Below are positions 48,851 to 61,400 of a stretch of DNA of 64,000 nt, one piece after another (the first letter of the stretch is position 1; the number at the start of each line of letters is the position of its first letter). The DNA comes from Rotaria sp. Silwood1. Its lineage: Eukaryota; Rotifera; Eurotatoria; Philodinida; Philodinidae. The translations under genes and the position numbers were made by a program. Location of the stretch: assembly GCA_905250075.1 (NCBI GenBank), contig CAJNOP010000126.1:414519-478518 (forward strand), given 5' to 3'. The notes under the pieces are model-generated. The model did no database searches and had not been told where the DNA came from. It saw only the letters and a list, made by a program, of their open reading frames with translations.

Positions 48851-50619
48851 CGTCTTCTTATAATTGACATCTAAAACTTTCGAAGAAAAACAAATGAATA
48901 CAAAAAATAATAAAAATCTTATTCAGTGTAAGCTACTCATTGACTTCTCTCTTCTGTCTATTTTATTTTTTGCGAATGAGCCATTAGATTATTGGTCAAT
49001 AATTGAGACCAATAAGGCATGATGATAGTTTCAGTTGGGTAGTTTACGACATCTATCAGTCTTTTTTAGGCATATTCAGAAACATCAGCTACGATGTATA
49101 CGAATCTACGAAAATTGATCCAATATAAACCAGTCAAGCAACTTATGATAGAGTGAATATGCGTGTGGATTTGGGCTTGATGTTCTTGTACCTCCATAAG
49201 CCGGTATCCGCATCCTACATCCACATTCGCACCAATACTCCCATACACACCCTCATCCTGACTTTGATTATAATAAATAGAAAAGAGTTTTCCTCGTTTA
49301 AGTACTTGTTCAAATACAATCAATTGACACTCAAGATGTCAGTTCACAACAACGTCTCGAGTCGGTTTCTGACAGCTTCTTTAATGACAAAACTACTAAC
49401 GGACTAAACGAAAATAGTATAAGTAGTCAGTGACTTGTTTTTCAAAGTTTATGTAGAAATTACTCTAAATCTGATAAAAATTCTTCGGCATACTCGTTGA
49501 ATATAAAGATTGGTAGCAACTTTAATTGATGAGTGGACAACGATATGTTTGTTACACAGTATCATTCAATAGAGAGGGATACTGACTCTGCTTTTTATTT
49601 TTTACTTGCTGGTAGCATCGAAGATGAGCTTTATGCAAGCGGAGAAGTCGCAAGTACAAATGTTGTTCAAAATGATGCGTAACTTAGCAATGCGATCAAG
49701 GTTTATCTTTTAATAAAAAACTGAAAGCACTCTATACTGGCGTGAATCATATACCAGATGCCACAATGACTAAATCAATCGTCATACTATTCACTAGACA
49801 CACTATTATTTTAAGATATACCGGAAGCTGATGCATTAAAGAAACTGATCATCTATCGATCATGGCAATTGAGTTATGAAAACTTGATGCCATAGTCAAA
49901 TCAAGATTGAATTATAACTTCATCATTATGGCATTTATTGTTCTCGCACCCAATATCAGTATTGGTAAATACATCAACAACTGCATAGTGATGTGTCTGT
50001 GCGTATTAAGAATTCAAAATGGTTAAAATGACTTCTCTAGATTTTTCTCAAATTCTCGTCATTATCACTGAATGAGATGATGATAATTACCTATTTAATA
50101 AATCAATTACTCATTTATTCAACTTTATTAGTGCTTCTGTCGAAAGAATGCTTTTTTTTTATCAAATAATAAATTCGCCTTGTAATAATGAGTTGGAAAT
50201 GGATGTTTTTATCAAAACCTTCATTTCTTCTCTTCACATTCCAATACTATTGTATTTTTCGTATCGGATATATAATGCGGTTCACCAAAATATTGTGTAG
50301 GTGTCAGAATGACTGGACAGAATGCATATGCTTTCAGTTTTCCATTGGCAAAATAAATTCTTCAATTTTCATTTCGATGATGTTCCTACATAACAAGTAA
50401 ATATTCATCAACAGGTAAAATTTTTTTTTAAGCGGACTTTTATTAACAAGCACATGTGCCCCACGTAATGACAATGCGTAACCAACAGTTCAATGTGAAA
50501 TAAGATGATTTAATAAGAAATTTTTTTATTGCTTGTTCATAGTTTTCTTTATTCAGTTGCATTATTTTTCTACTAAGATATAAAAGATTTCAATCAAACG
50601 AACGACTGATATTCACTTT
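48851..50619. other. Gene-free stretch upstream of VIRMA
   Basis: Contains the VIRMA promoter next to 48851. A C/A-rich patch at about 49190-49260 resembles in composition the one at 17.5 kb. The short open frames here have no domain features. Confidence 0.4.
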
Positions 50620-51655
50620 TTCATTATATCGCCACAAATAAAATACTGCGAAAGAACACAACCAATTTCACCATAATCCATTGGTCGTTTATGATATAGA
50701 TCTTCATAGTTTGATAAAAGATGAATATTAAAATTTTCTAAATATGTGTGATTAACTGTATTTTTTTCATTGATTGCATAAAAAAATCGTACATCGATAT
50801 CGAGTATAGTAAATGATGCCTCTAAACGATTAAGACAATCTTGACGTCATAAAAGATTAATAACATAAGTTTCATCTAAACCGAATATAGTTTTTTCTTA
50901 AATTGGTGTTAAACTAATCAATGATGTACGAGCTATTTGTGATAAATAAGTTTGTGAAGGACCATTAAGTAAATATTCAATCAATATATGCGTGTAATAA
51001 TCATATATAACGAATTCATCATAATACACTTCCGAAAACTATAAAGGTATATAACCAAATAATTCTCGACTATAAAAAGACATCGTAGTTAAATTCTTTG
51101 CAACGATTGCATCAATACTTATGATTTATATATTGTTGAATGTAATAATGGTTTATTCCTAGAAATTAGTATCGATAGGCCCTTTTCAGGTTCTAACAAA
51201 ATAATCACTGAATCAAACATAGTAACATATGTTATTTGAAGTTTTAATGTTCGTTTCACTACATCACGTAAACGATTTCACCGATCAGTTTTTGATTTTG
51301 CTGTTCATTCATGAACAATAATTGCTGTAAACAATGACTGATCAGAATTCTTCATAGCCGTCATCTATTCGTTTAGTAATCGACTAGTTTCATTTTCATT
51401 TGTTGTATTGAATAGATGATCAAGATATAAATCCAAATAACATTACTTACATGGGCACGTCCATTGTTCAAGTTGATGAAGAGAATAAAGCACTGTATAA
51501 AGTCGATTGTAAATATCAACATGAACTAATAAATGATGATCACTAGTAGGTGAATCATTTTCTCCACATAATCGATAGCTTTTTGTACTCGTGCCAAAGA
51601 ATAAGTAAAGAAAAAGTACTGTATCTGAATGAAATGGTTTATCATTCTGCGAGAA
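50620..51655 (-). pseudogene. Decayed pseudogene of an unrecognised protein
   Basis: Read on the minus strand, 51655 to about 51125 keeps one coding-like frame (for example LLVHVDIYNRLYTVLYSLHQ, and later NRLRDVVKRTLKLQITYV), broken by several stop codons. Near 51120 the coding signal moves to another frame, showing an indel, and continues to about 50640 (for example CLNRLEASFTILDIDVRFFY and MDYGEIGCVLSQYF). The internal stops I could place are TAA, TAG and TGA at sites where Gln or Trp codons would read naturally, so they are single C-to-T or G-to-A changes. Intact amino-acid texture outside these sites shows the gene was lost fairly recently. I do not recognise the family; a large multi-exon protein with expanded copies elsewhere is likely. 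Confidence 0.6.
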
Positions 51656-52393
51656 TTTTAAATGAATATAAAATGCACAATAATAAACACTTATTAAAAG
51701 AATTAGCTAAGTACACAATATTCTTTTTCTTATTAAAAACACACTCAGTATTCGCTATTTGTGTTTTTCTCCTGTGCTCCCTCAGTACTGTTCTTTAGCT
51801 AAAAGATATTGATAGAGACAATAAAAAGTTAGACATATATTTGAATAGGCCTTTGACACATATTTATACAAACAATGTCGGGAGTGTGCAAAAATAATAT
51901 CGCAAGTTTTTCTTCGTTGTCTGAACACATATGAAATGTATAAATATAGACGTTGAATAAATGAGTATAAGTTCATTCTGACCTTATGTTCTTGGGATTG
52001 ATATCAACTGACGAATGCAATCGTGAAAAGAGGCAAGAAAAGATTGAGCGTACAAACCAAAACACTCATTGAATGATAAGATAACGGATAATATTTTTAA
52101 AAAGCTATAATTCTATTCATCAGGAATTGCAATGCGACGTCTAAAAATTTGTAATTATCTATTAAAATGTATATTTTGTCCAAATGCAACATATTGCCAA
52201 AGATACTCATCCTGAGAAATCGATAATTCAACAAGGATTAGAAAAGACATCTTACCTCCGTGAAAATTAAATTATTCTCATATTACTATAAGATATAGTT
52301 TAGAAACTAAATCACCATATACAATGAACTTCTACGTAGTGAAGATTTTCTTTTTTGTATGATGATGATACAATGCATTATTTTTGATTGATA
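51656..52393. other. Gene-free stretch
   Basis: AT-rich sequence between the pseudogene and the hAT element. It may hold upstream remnants of the pseudogene but nothing I can align. Confidence 0.35.
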
Positions 52394-52804
52394 GCACAAA
52401 ACAGAGACGGACGAGTCAGCAAAAAAGTCGCACCGTCACAGCCCCGTCCCGCCCCGTTGATAACGTTCCGCACCGCCACCGCCCAGCCTGTTCAGCATTG
52501 AAACCGTCACCGCCCCGCCCCGCCCCGTCTAAAATATGTTTTCAAAAACTATTTCTTGACAAATTTTTCATTAAATTTTCATAATGGTTATTTGATTTCA
52601 TGAGATGAAGAGGCATATTTTAAATGCATAAACATCGTTCCGAAATAGAAAAAAAATAAACATATGAAAATGAAAGGCAATTATAATACAACCACTCATT
52701 TTGTGAAACTCACGTATATTTTCGAAGAAAATAGTGATTGTAAGTTTTAAGTTCGAGGTTTGGCGACTCTCCCCCTTCTTCCACTCCATTACAGACACCC
52801 CACC

Positions 52805-53816
52805 CAGGGTTGCCAGATCTTCCGATACGGCAGGAAAAATTCCGATTTTTTGAAAGTTTCTTCAACTACTTTCCGACGTTCCAATTTTTTCCGATTTTAA
52901 CATATTTTTCCGATTGCCTTCAGATTTCCTAATTTTCCTCTGGCTTTCGAAGTCTTGTTTGTGAATTCAAGTTCTTAGGACATTCCAGAATAATTTAACC
53001 ATGACGCGATGCCACACATATATTGCGATCTATTTCACCATAATTATCGGGTAGTGAAGCGTCATGTACTCAATAAACCACACTGCAGTGATTTGAAAGC
53101 ATATCGTCCAATAAAACTATGATGTTTTACAGACAATTAAGATCTAGTTTTCTATCACGATGAACTACCTTTCTCTGTTCGTTTACTATACTGATAATTA
53201 AGAATATTTTCGTTTTTGAGCTTTTTTGTTTCATCACAGATATAATAAAACTAATCATAATCGTATGGGTACTAATTTAGCTGTTGCAGAATTGAAAATC
53301 GGAATGAATTCTGTTTATACTTGTGGACATTTTTATGAATATCTGTTACATCAACCTGATATTTTGAAGAGTATTCGAGCTAATAAAAAAGTATGAACAA
53401 AAACGAACATTATACAGAATAAGTCTTAGTTTCTTTTGCACAAGTTTTGTGAAATGCATGTGTGTGTATGAATTTACAATGCTGATTCTATTGTTTCGTC
53501 AAGTTGGTTATAGCATTTTTGATAAAAACAATGTGATCCTGTTCAAATGACTTATGTAGGTTTCTTAATCATGAGTAAATTGTGTAATCGATATTTTTTT
53601 TAATTCTGTGTGAAATATCATTTCCGATATTGCTTCGAAAAGATGAACAGAAGCAAGATAAAGGATATTGAAGCTATCGAAAATATATAGACTAGTTATT
53701 TAAGCATGGAAAAATACTTTCTGATTTTCTTTCGATTTCGAGAACAAAAATTCCGACATTTTCCCGATTTTTAGAAAAATTTTTCTGATTTTTTATTTTT
53801 CTGTCTGGCAACCCTG
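52805..53816. mobile_element. Second hAT-type element nested in the first
   Basis: Ends CAGGGTTGCCAGA and its exact complement TCTGGCAACCCTG type, a common hAT terminus, followed inward by inverted runs of TTCCGATTTTT-like sequence (52845-52930 and 53725-53800). The flanks ACCCCACC and ACCACCAC are similar but not identical, as for an aged 8-bp duplication. It lies wholly inside the element at 52402-54227, so it inserted later or they moved together. It encodes no transposase but contains an exon-like stretch at about 53242-53391. Confidence 0.72.
53242..53391 (+). other. Exon-like coding fragment inside the nested hAT element
   Basis: A stop-free frame of about 50 codons with normal protein texture (TNLAVAELKIGMNSVYTCGH, then FYEYLLHQPDILKSI), bordered by ATCACAG on the left and GTATGA on the right, which look like a splice acceptor and donor. 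It may be a captured host exon or a remnant of the transposase gene. The product is not recognised. Confidence 0.35.
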
Positions 53817-54235
53817 ACCACCACCATGACAGACCTCAGCAACAGCGCATAAAAGGCTCTAGTTTTTATATAATATATCAATGATTTCATACGTATACGG
53901 AAAAAAGGTATTTTACAATTTAAAAATTAGGCATCAGGACAAAAAATAAACAAAATATATGTGAGCTCCACGTCTTAGCTCCTCTGGAGCTGCGCTAACA
54001 AGTTTTTTTTACTGATTAGTTTAGTGTGAAAAAATTTTTAAAGTTTTAAAAAATGTCTCTAAAGGTCTGAGTATATTTAAGAAATCAAGGTTATACAAAG
54101 GCGGAGAACCGCGAAATTTCGTCATGCACCGTCACCGCCCCGCCCCGTCAAGTTTTAGCACCGCCACACCGGCGGGGCGGGGCGGGACGGGACGGGGCGG
54201 TTTTACATCGCAGCTCGTCCATCTCTGGCACAAAA

Positions 54236-57200
54236 ACTGAAATCATTATTATAATAACGGTAAAAACATCTTTATTTTGAAAATATACAAGAAGAGAGAC
54301 GAAGAAACAGAAAAGATATTTCAACTAAAACAAGACATCTTTACATAACGCCAAATAGGAATGAGTCACACCACAAACGATAAATTTATTTATATTTTTG
54401 TATCAATAATCAAATAATTTTAGTAGTGTAAATTATCAAAATTTAAAATCAAATAGATTACAATGAAGCGCTGCTCAATTATTCATATTATATTTAAACA
54501 TGCCTCAATATTTTTTCAAATAAATACGGTTTTCATCGCATAAGAAAAAAGAGAATATGTAAATATTTGTTTGCGTAGTGCTAGTATACAATTCATTTTC
54601 ATAACATAGTACATTGTGATAATCGAAATGAGCTGTCCGTGACAATCTTGATTTTTTGCTCTTGAAAGCGACCAGTACTCGCATTGTGAAATAGAAATTT
54701 CATTAAAGCTTAATCCAGTGCAATGTCTCTACTAGTAAGCATTTTGTAACGCATAAACTAGAGAGAACTTTTGTTTGAAGGAAACAGAAGTAGTTAACTA
54801 TCATTAATCCCGATTTCAATTAATAAATTCTCAATATTCCCTTATCATTAAAGTATATGTGCCAAATATCAAAATAATTCGTTGTTTATATGATAAATGT
54901 CTGAAATCTAAACTCAATCTGCAACGCTTGATGAAAAGACGACCATATTTGTGTTTGTTTGATGAGTAATAATTGTTGAGCACATTAATACAATTGCATA
55001 TTATTCTATAATTGTTTTTGTGCGACCATCTCGTTCAATTAGACCTTAAGTTATTATTTTGTCATTACCTGCATCATATTTTTGCATTATATTTCATCTT
55101 CTTTCGACAATATACTTATTATCCTGGTTCACTATAATGCATTCAAAAATAAAAAAAGCTTTCGACTCGAAATTATATAATTATTTCATCATTATTAGAT
55201 GCCATGCAGTTTTCATTCATGTTCTTGGAAAGATCTATTTGGACGTTCAAACACACCTAACTCATATGGTGTCTTTTTTCTGTTACTTCTTAATCTTATT
55301 TTAATTGTTAGTTGTGTGAGTTAAGTAAATGATAAACGTAAAGAACAGGGCATAAGTTTTCAGCTTGTTGATAGAATATCTAGCTTGTATTCTTTTCCAG
55401 AAATTTGTTATTAAGTGAGATTGACAGAAAGAGAAATACAACACGGTTAGTATCAAATTTAATTCATAATAAATCTTTGTAGAGAATAAAATAATATTTA
55501 TCATATTGGATTGACATAATTATGATTGCTGGTACTGATACACAGATCATGTTTTACAATCGAAGAATACCGTTAAATATACAAATCTATTTATAAGCCA
55601 AGCTATTTATTCAATAAATAAGACTGTTGTAGATATCTTCATAATTATCTTAATCACTCAGTATTGATTGTCTTTCTAAAATTCATGTACATTTTTCAAG
55701 AATTGCCAATATTATTACAGTATTAGATATTGAGAGACTATCCATTTATACCGTTACATTTGAATAGTTCAGATGACTTGTTTTTACCAATCGACAAGAA
55801 GTTAAGTTTTGTTTTACGTCTTAAGCACAGAAACCGTCTGCGTATTAGAATTGCAACTATCCGAACGAGTATTGTCATCATTACACTATATCTCATCATA
55901 AAACTGTAAAAAATTATAAAATCTGATTGCGGACGGATTTATAAAAGCTATTGGAAGTAAAGACGATAATCATATCGTCTATTGTAACATTTTGCAGCAA
56001 AGAATTTAATAACCAAATATTGAATTAAAGTATTTTTTTATCTTTAATAATGAATAATTAGTGATTAAGCTTAAGAACGCAAGTGGTTATTGCTCTTTGT
56101 AGGTTTTGAGTGGTGCAACATTTAACGAGAGAACGATCATTATTCGAAATTATTGTTCTACTGCATAGCTTATCCGAAGACGAATAAATGTAGAAGACGA
56201 AATAGCTTAATTTATCAACCTACTATTGTATATAAAGTTTAATCGAATTACTCATAAGAGTTTCATTTATTATTGAGAGAAAATCGGTTTCATCATGATT
56301 ATATTGATCATCAATATATTAAAACAGCATTAATAAATATTCGCAGTATTAAGCAGATCTGAATAATTCTTGTGTATGAACGTTTATCGACATTTACTAA
56401 ACTGTTATATATAATTACAATGCATATGGAAATAAAAGATTTATTCTCTAATTTTTGATATGGATAAATTTTGATAGTATCATTCTATCGTACTAAATAG
56501 AAGTGGGGATCGAGCTTGTTTCCTGTGGAAAGGTGAAAAATATGTTAAACATATATTTCACTTATGCATTGTATTCTGAAAATAAAGAGAGGACGCTAGC
56601 AGTCGTCAATCATTACAATTCGTTTATCAATAATTTCTCTAATATTCATTCACTATGGCTAACGGCTAATCATTATCCGCTGCAGTGCACAAAAGTCGTT
56701 GCATAAAGTCGAAGCATATTATTCGGAATTTTGATATTCTTTTTATGACTAATAAGAAATATAGGACTAAATAGGCGCAATACAGTCATCGCTTAAAATG
56801 AATCTGTGCCAATAATAGCAAAGTTATAGTCTTGATTCATTTTGAATGTAACGTTGACATTCTTGAATATGATTAACTTAACAAGCAGCAGGATGGAATA
56901 AGAATAAGAAGATCGTCCATATTAAACAAGTACCGGTATTCTAATCATTTTTTTACTAGCAAGTCCTCTTTTCTTTAAACATGCTAGTTATTTATTACCA
57001 ATGACGTCTATCTCATTGTCTTAATCATATTCAGATCAAAAATGCAGTTACAGAACATCGCACTTTTGACACTTATAATGATCATTTACAATAAAAGAAT
57101 ATAACTCTAATACAGCGTGAGAACAATTGGTCTTCTTAATATTGAATGACAAGAATGGAAAGTGCTAATTTTTTTTACATTGAAGTACACAATGACAAAT

Positions 57201-57424
57201 TATTCTCATACACGCATATCAATGACTTGACAAAGACATATTATGATGTTTAATTTAGCTGAAACATTTTACAATATTTTATAATTTATTATTGAGATAA
57301 TGCAACTGATGTTGCGCTTTGCTGTTTGTTGAATTACTATAAAAATAATACGCACGTATGCATATAAAGATCGAAACGAACAGCTGGTAATTTTCTCACT
57401 AATCTTGAAAGCAACAGTTAACGT
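54236..57424. other. 3.2-kb gene-free stretch upstream of the tRNA gene
   Basis: Uniform AT-rich sequence. The longest frames (about 80 codons, 55059-55304) show no domain features. No transposon ends were recognised. Confidence 0.4.
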
Positions 57425-57496
57425 GCCTCTATAGCTCAGTGGTAGAGCGCCAGTCTTGTAAACTGGAGGTCCGTAGTTCGATCCTGCGTGGAGGCA
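57425..57496 (+). tRNA. tRNA-Thr (anticodon UGU)
   Basis: 72-nt cloverleaf without an intron. The acceptor stem GCCTCTA pairs with TGGAGGC (one G-T pair), discriminator A at 57496. The D arm has GCTC/GAGC. The anticodon stem CCAGT/ACTGG encloses loop CTTGTAA with anticodon TGT, which reads ACA codons (Thr). The T arm has loop TTCGATC with stem CGTAG/CTGCG. Internal promoter boxes A (TAGCTCAGTGGTAGAGC) and B (TAGTTCGATCCTGC) are intact. Eight T follow at 57502-57509 as the RNA polymerase III terminator. It reads a codon well used in such AT-rich genes. Confidence 0.96.
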
Positions 57497-57501
57497 TTAC
57501 C

Positions 57502-57509
57502 TTTTTTTT
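57502..57509 (+). terminator. RNA polymerase III terminator of tRNA-Thr
   Basis: A run of eight T starting 6 nt after the tRNA 3' end; runs of four or more T stop RNA polymerase III. Confidence 0.85.
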
Positions 57510-57908
57510 GCGCATTCTTCTTTTCTTTCTAGATAGATAAACAACTGAAGTTATTTGTATACTGTAAGACGAATTTTAAACAGCATAGCTTAATATAAAA
57601 AAAATCTCAGGCTCAAATGTTTTACTTCAAAAACAACATAATATCATTCAAATAATTATTAATTAGTCTTCACTTCGTTGCACTGAGCTTTGTATGATTG
57701 ATTTTTCAATAAACAAGTTTAATATAAAAGTGATCGATTTTGTAAAAGTTGATGCTCCAAACGAACTATAACGACTTCATAAATTTGAAACAATTTTATT
57801 ATCAAAACTATTTGTTTTAATCTGTAGAATTCTAGTGCAGCTGATTATTTATTGTCTGATTTATTACTTAAAGAGATTCTTTCTATTTTTCAACACTTTA
57901 GGAGAAGG

Positions 57909-57918
57909 NNNNNNNNNN
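57909..57918. other. Assembly gap (10 N)
   Basis: Ten unspecified bases. The true gap length is unknown; a run of exactly 10 is a usual placeholder for scaffolding joins, so the order of the tRNA and myosin regions depends on this join. Confidence 0.95.
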
Positions 57919-58444
57919 TATCATCCCTTAATTGCTCTGCTTACTCAACTGTAATATGTCTGATAAGAAGATCAAAATATTGAGTGTAACGCCGACATGT
58001 ATTGTACGCTTTTTTTTAACCAGAACGTTTTTTATAAATCCTATTAAACATTCGTGGCACGTCATGTTTTTCGAAAAACAAAAAAATGGGCACCCTAAAT
58101 ATTTGTTAATATAAGTAGAAGAAAGTTTCAGCTTGATCGGACATGTTGTGGTTGAGAAACAAGGACGAATCTCAACTTCTTTTTCAAAACAAACTCATTA
58201 ACAAAGTAATATTTCCCAAATATTGTCGCATCATTTAACTACAAATTGAAGCATATCAGTGCTAATCATATTTATTTGTCTATGTTTGTTAGATGATGCG
58301 TAGAGAAAGTCACAGCAACATGTAAACAACTAATCAATGAAAAAAAAATAAAGAAGACAAGAGAAACATTCGACATTGACAATTGAATAAAGAGGAAAAG
58401 ACCATACATAAAAAGACACATTCATATCTATGCTATTAGGATGT

Positions 58445-61400
58445 TTAACGTGGACGAACAGAACTACTGCGAACCATAGAAGCAGCTCGTGCAACGGTTG
58501 GTTCACGGTAATCGTCCTAAACGAAACGATCATAATGTGAAAAAAATTAGTTTTCAAAAATCATCAACTTACAGCTGATGTAGTGCGATTAGCGCTAACA
58601 GTTGAACGATTTTTGGCACGTAATTTGCTCAATTGATTTTCAGCAACATCAGCACGTTCAGCTGAGTCCTCTATAAATTAGAAATTTATAATTGTTGTTG
58701 CACATCTACATTTTAAACAACTTGCCGAGATCTGCTTGAGCTTTACGATATTTGGCTAAATTAAGTGCAGCGATTTCCTCTATATTAAAGAAAGAATTAA
58801 GTCATTGAAACGAATCAAAAGAAAAAAAAAAATTTTGAAATATTCACCAGCTTCTTCAACTTGACGTTTGTATACTTTAATCTTATTCTGTAATTTCTCT
58901 GCAAGATCTTGCAAGCGTAATTGATTCTTGCGATCTTCTTCAACTTGGAATACAAGTTCTTTCAAACGTCGATCATTCTTGCGTAATTCTTTGAGTGTTT
59001 CTTGATGACGATGTTGTTCCATTTCATTTTCACTTTCTAATTCATGAATCTAAACATAATCGATAAATATATATATATAATAAAAATAGACTACGAATTT
59101 TTATATCATATAATACGTACACGTTGTTCAAGTTTGGCAATGATACGTTTACCACCTTTAAGTACATTGCCTTCAGCTTCATCAAGACGTGTTTGAAGAT
59201 CTTTGACTTGTTGTTCAAGTCCTTTGCGTAATCGTTCAACACTAATAGAATGCTCTTGTTCTCTACGTAATTCTTCAGCAAGACGAGCAGTATCCGCTTC
59301 TGAAATATTCAACATAAAATACCACGTATTTTCTTTGCCTATCTGTCTGCACACTTACCAGCTCTCTTTGAGCGTTCTTCAACATTTTTCAATTCAGCTA
59401 CCGCTTCATCCAAATCAGATTGCATTGCAGTTACTGTTGCTTCAAGTTGTCGTCGTTGAGAAGATAATGTAGCATTTTGTGTGCTTACTTCACTTATACG
59501 ATCAGCAGCTTCGTGTAATTCACTTTCAGCAGCTTTACGTGCTCGTTCAGCTTGTTCTAAAGCTGTTCGTAATTCTTCAAGTTCGCCAACGATGAGATTA
59601 GCACGACGTTCAGCTGCTGCAGCTGCTTCACGAGCTTCATCACGCTGTTGTTGTTCATGTTCGACTTGAGTTTGTAATTCAGACACTGTCTGTTGTAATC
59701 TTTTAAGTGTTTTTTGTAATTCAGTATTTGTACGATTTGCATGATCTAATGCAGATTCGAGTTCATTGATATCTGATTCGAGTTTCTTTTTCTAAAAGAC
59801 GAAAAAAAAAAAACAAAAAAACACAATTGTAAAACAAACTGATAAAAATAGTTTTCTCTTTTTGATTATACCTGTTTAAGAGCTTCGGCTTTGGATCGAG
59901 TTTCTGCTTCCAAACTGGCTTGCATTGATTCGATAGCACGTGCATGATTTCGTCGAGTAGTTTCAAATTCTTCTTCTTTTTCATGAATACGTCGATCAAT
60001 TTCTTGACGAACAGTGCTCAATTCCATTTGAGCACGAAGTACTTTAGCTTCTTCCTGTTCGAGTGCTGATTCAGCTTCTTCTAATGCAAGTTGAATTTCT
60101 TCTTTTTCTAATTCAGCACGTTTGCGAGCTTTGTCTAATTCGTGTAATCTATCAAAATTAAATTCTTATTATTCGTGTCATTTTATAATCTATGGCGGTT
60201 TTTTTATTCACTTATTCTTCTATAGCAGAACATAATCTAATGTGTGACTCGTTCTATGTTTTTCGGAGATAAAATATAATCTTGTTGAAATTTACGTAAT
60301 ATCGCAGTAGTTTATACTAAGAAGTGATTTCTAATCATTTTCAAGCCTTGAAATCTCAAACAATAACCCAAAATTGTTACTATGAAATATATTGTTGAGA
60401 AAGTTGAATAATAAGAAACATGGATGCTTATATCGAGACCTTTGTCTTTTTAGGTACTCATTACGTACAAAATTACTACATAAACAAAAATATTCTTAAT
60501 TTCTTTAAGTCAATGTTAGATTAAACATTTACAAGTTGTCTAATTTATGAAATTTCAGCTAGATTTGAACTCAAAATCAGGTTTGATTGTAAAATTACAT
60601 ACAATACACTTACTTTTATAGCTTATGCTCTTTTCTTCAGACTAAGTATGCTTCTTGAGATATTTTATTTTTTTCAGAAGTTATAATACATTTTAGATAT
60701 TCTTTTTTTAAAATTTTTATAGTATTGGATGCTTCATCTATCTTCTTTGTTGTCATGTAAATTAATTTCTACACACTTACCCCTTTCCACCATCAGTCAA
60801 TTGATCGGTAAGGTCCTAAATGAAATGAAAACTGATGCATATTTTCATATGAATTATACATTCTACCTTAATTTCATCAGCCAAATTTTTGTTTTCTTTA
60901 CGAAGAGCTTCAATTTGTTCATGTGACTCTTCGTATTGACCTTTAAGTTTAAATAATTCTGTTGAAAATTGACGTGCTTCTTTTTGTGAAGCTTCCAATT
61001 CGACTGTAATATCTTCACATTTTTGTTTCCATTCATTGATAAGTTTATCAAATTGTTTTTGTTTTTTATCCATAGTTGAAGCATCTATGAAATAGAGAAA
61101 TTAATCTTGAGCATATATATAAATATTATTTATTTACTAGCATTAGCACGTTCAACATCGACCATTAAATCTTCAACTTCACCTTGTAAACGAGCTTTGA
61201 CTTTTTCTAATGCATTACATTTTGATAAAGCTGCTTCAACTTGTTCTTCAGCTTCTGATAATTTTGATGCTAATTTACGTTTAGCTTCTTCAAGTTCTTC
61301 GGCACGAGCCATACCTATTTTGTAAGAAATAAAATGAAATAAATCGAATGATAATATTTATTAACCTTCAGATTCATAACGAGAACGCCATTGTTGAACT

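Larger units (their letters stand above)
52402..54227. mobile_element. hAT-type non-autonomous element with GC-rich subterminal repeats
   Basis: Ends CAGAGACGGACGAG on the left and the complement of CAGAGATGGACGAG on the right, flanked by perfect 8-bp target duplications GCACAAAA (52394-52401 and 54228-54235). These are textbook hAT features. Next to each end lies a GC-rich degenerate array built from CACCGCCCCGCCCCGTC-like words (52426-52531 and 54126-54201), inverted relative to each other. There is no transposase frame; much of the interior is taken by another hAT-type element at 52805-53816. Confidence 0.9.

Noticed and set aside
59203..59669. Plus-strand Ser/Ala-rich frames opposite the myosin exons, also at 61107-61325 and 62322-62568
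   Set aside because: They are antisense shadows of the coiled-coil codons (Glu/Leu/Lys-rich sense gives Ser/Phe-rich antisense).
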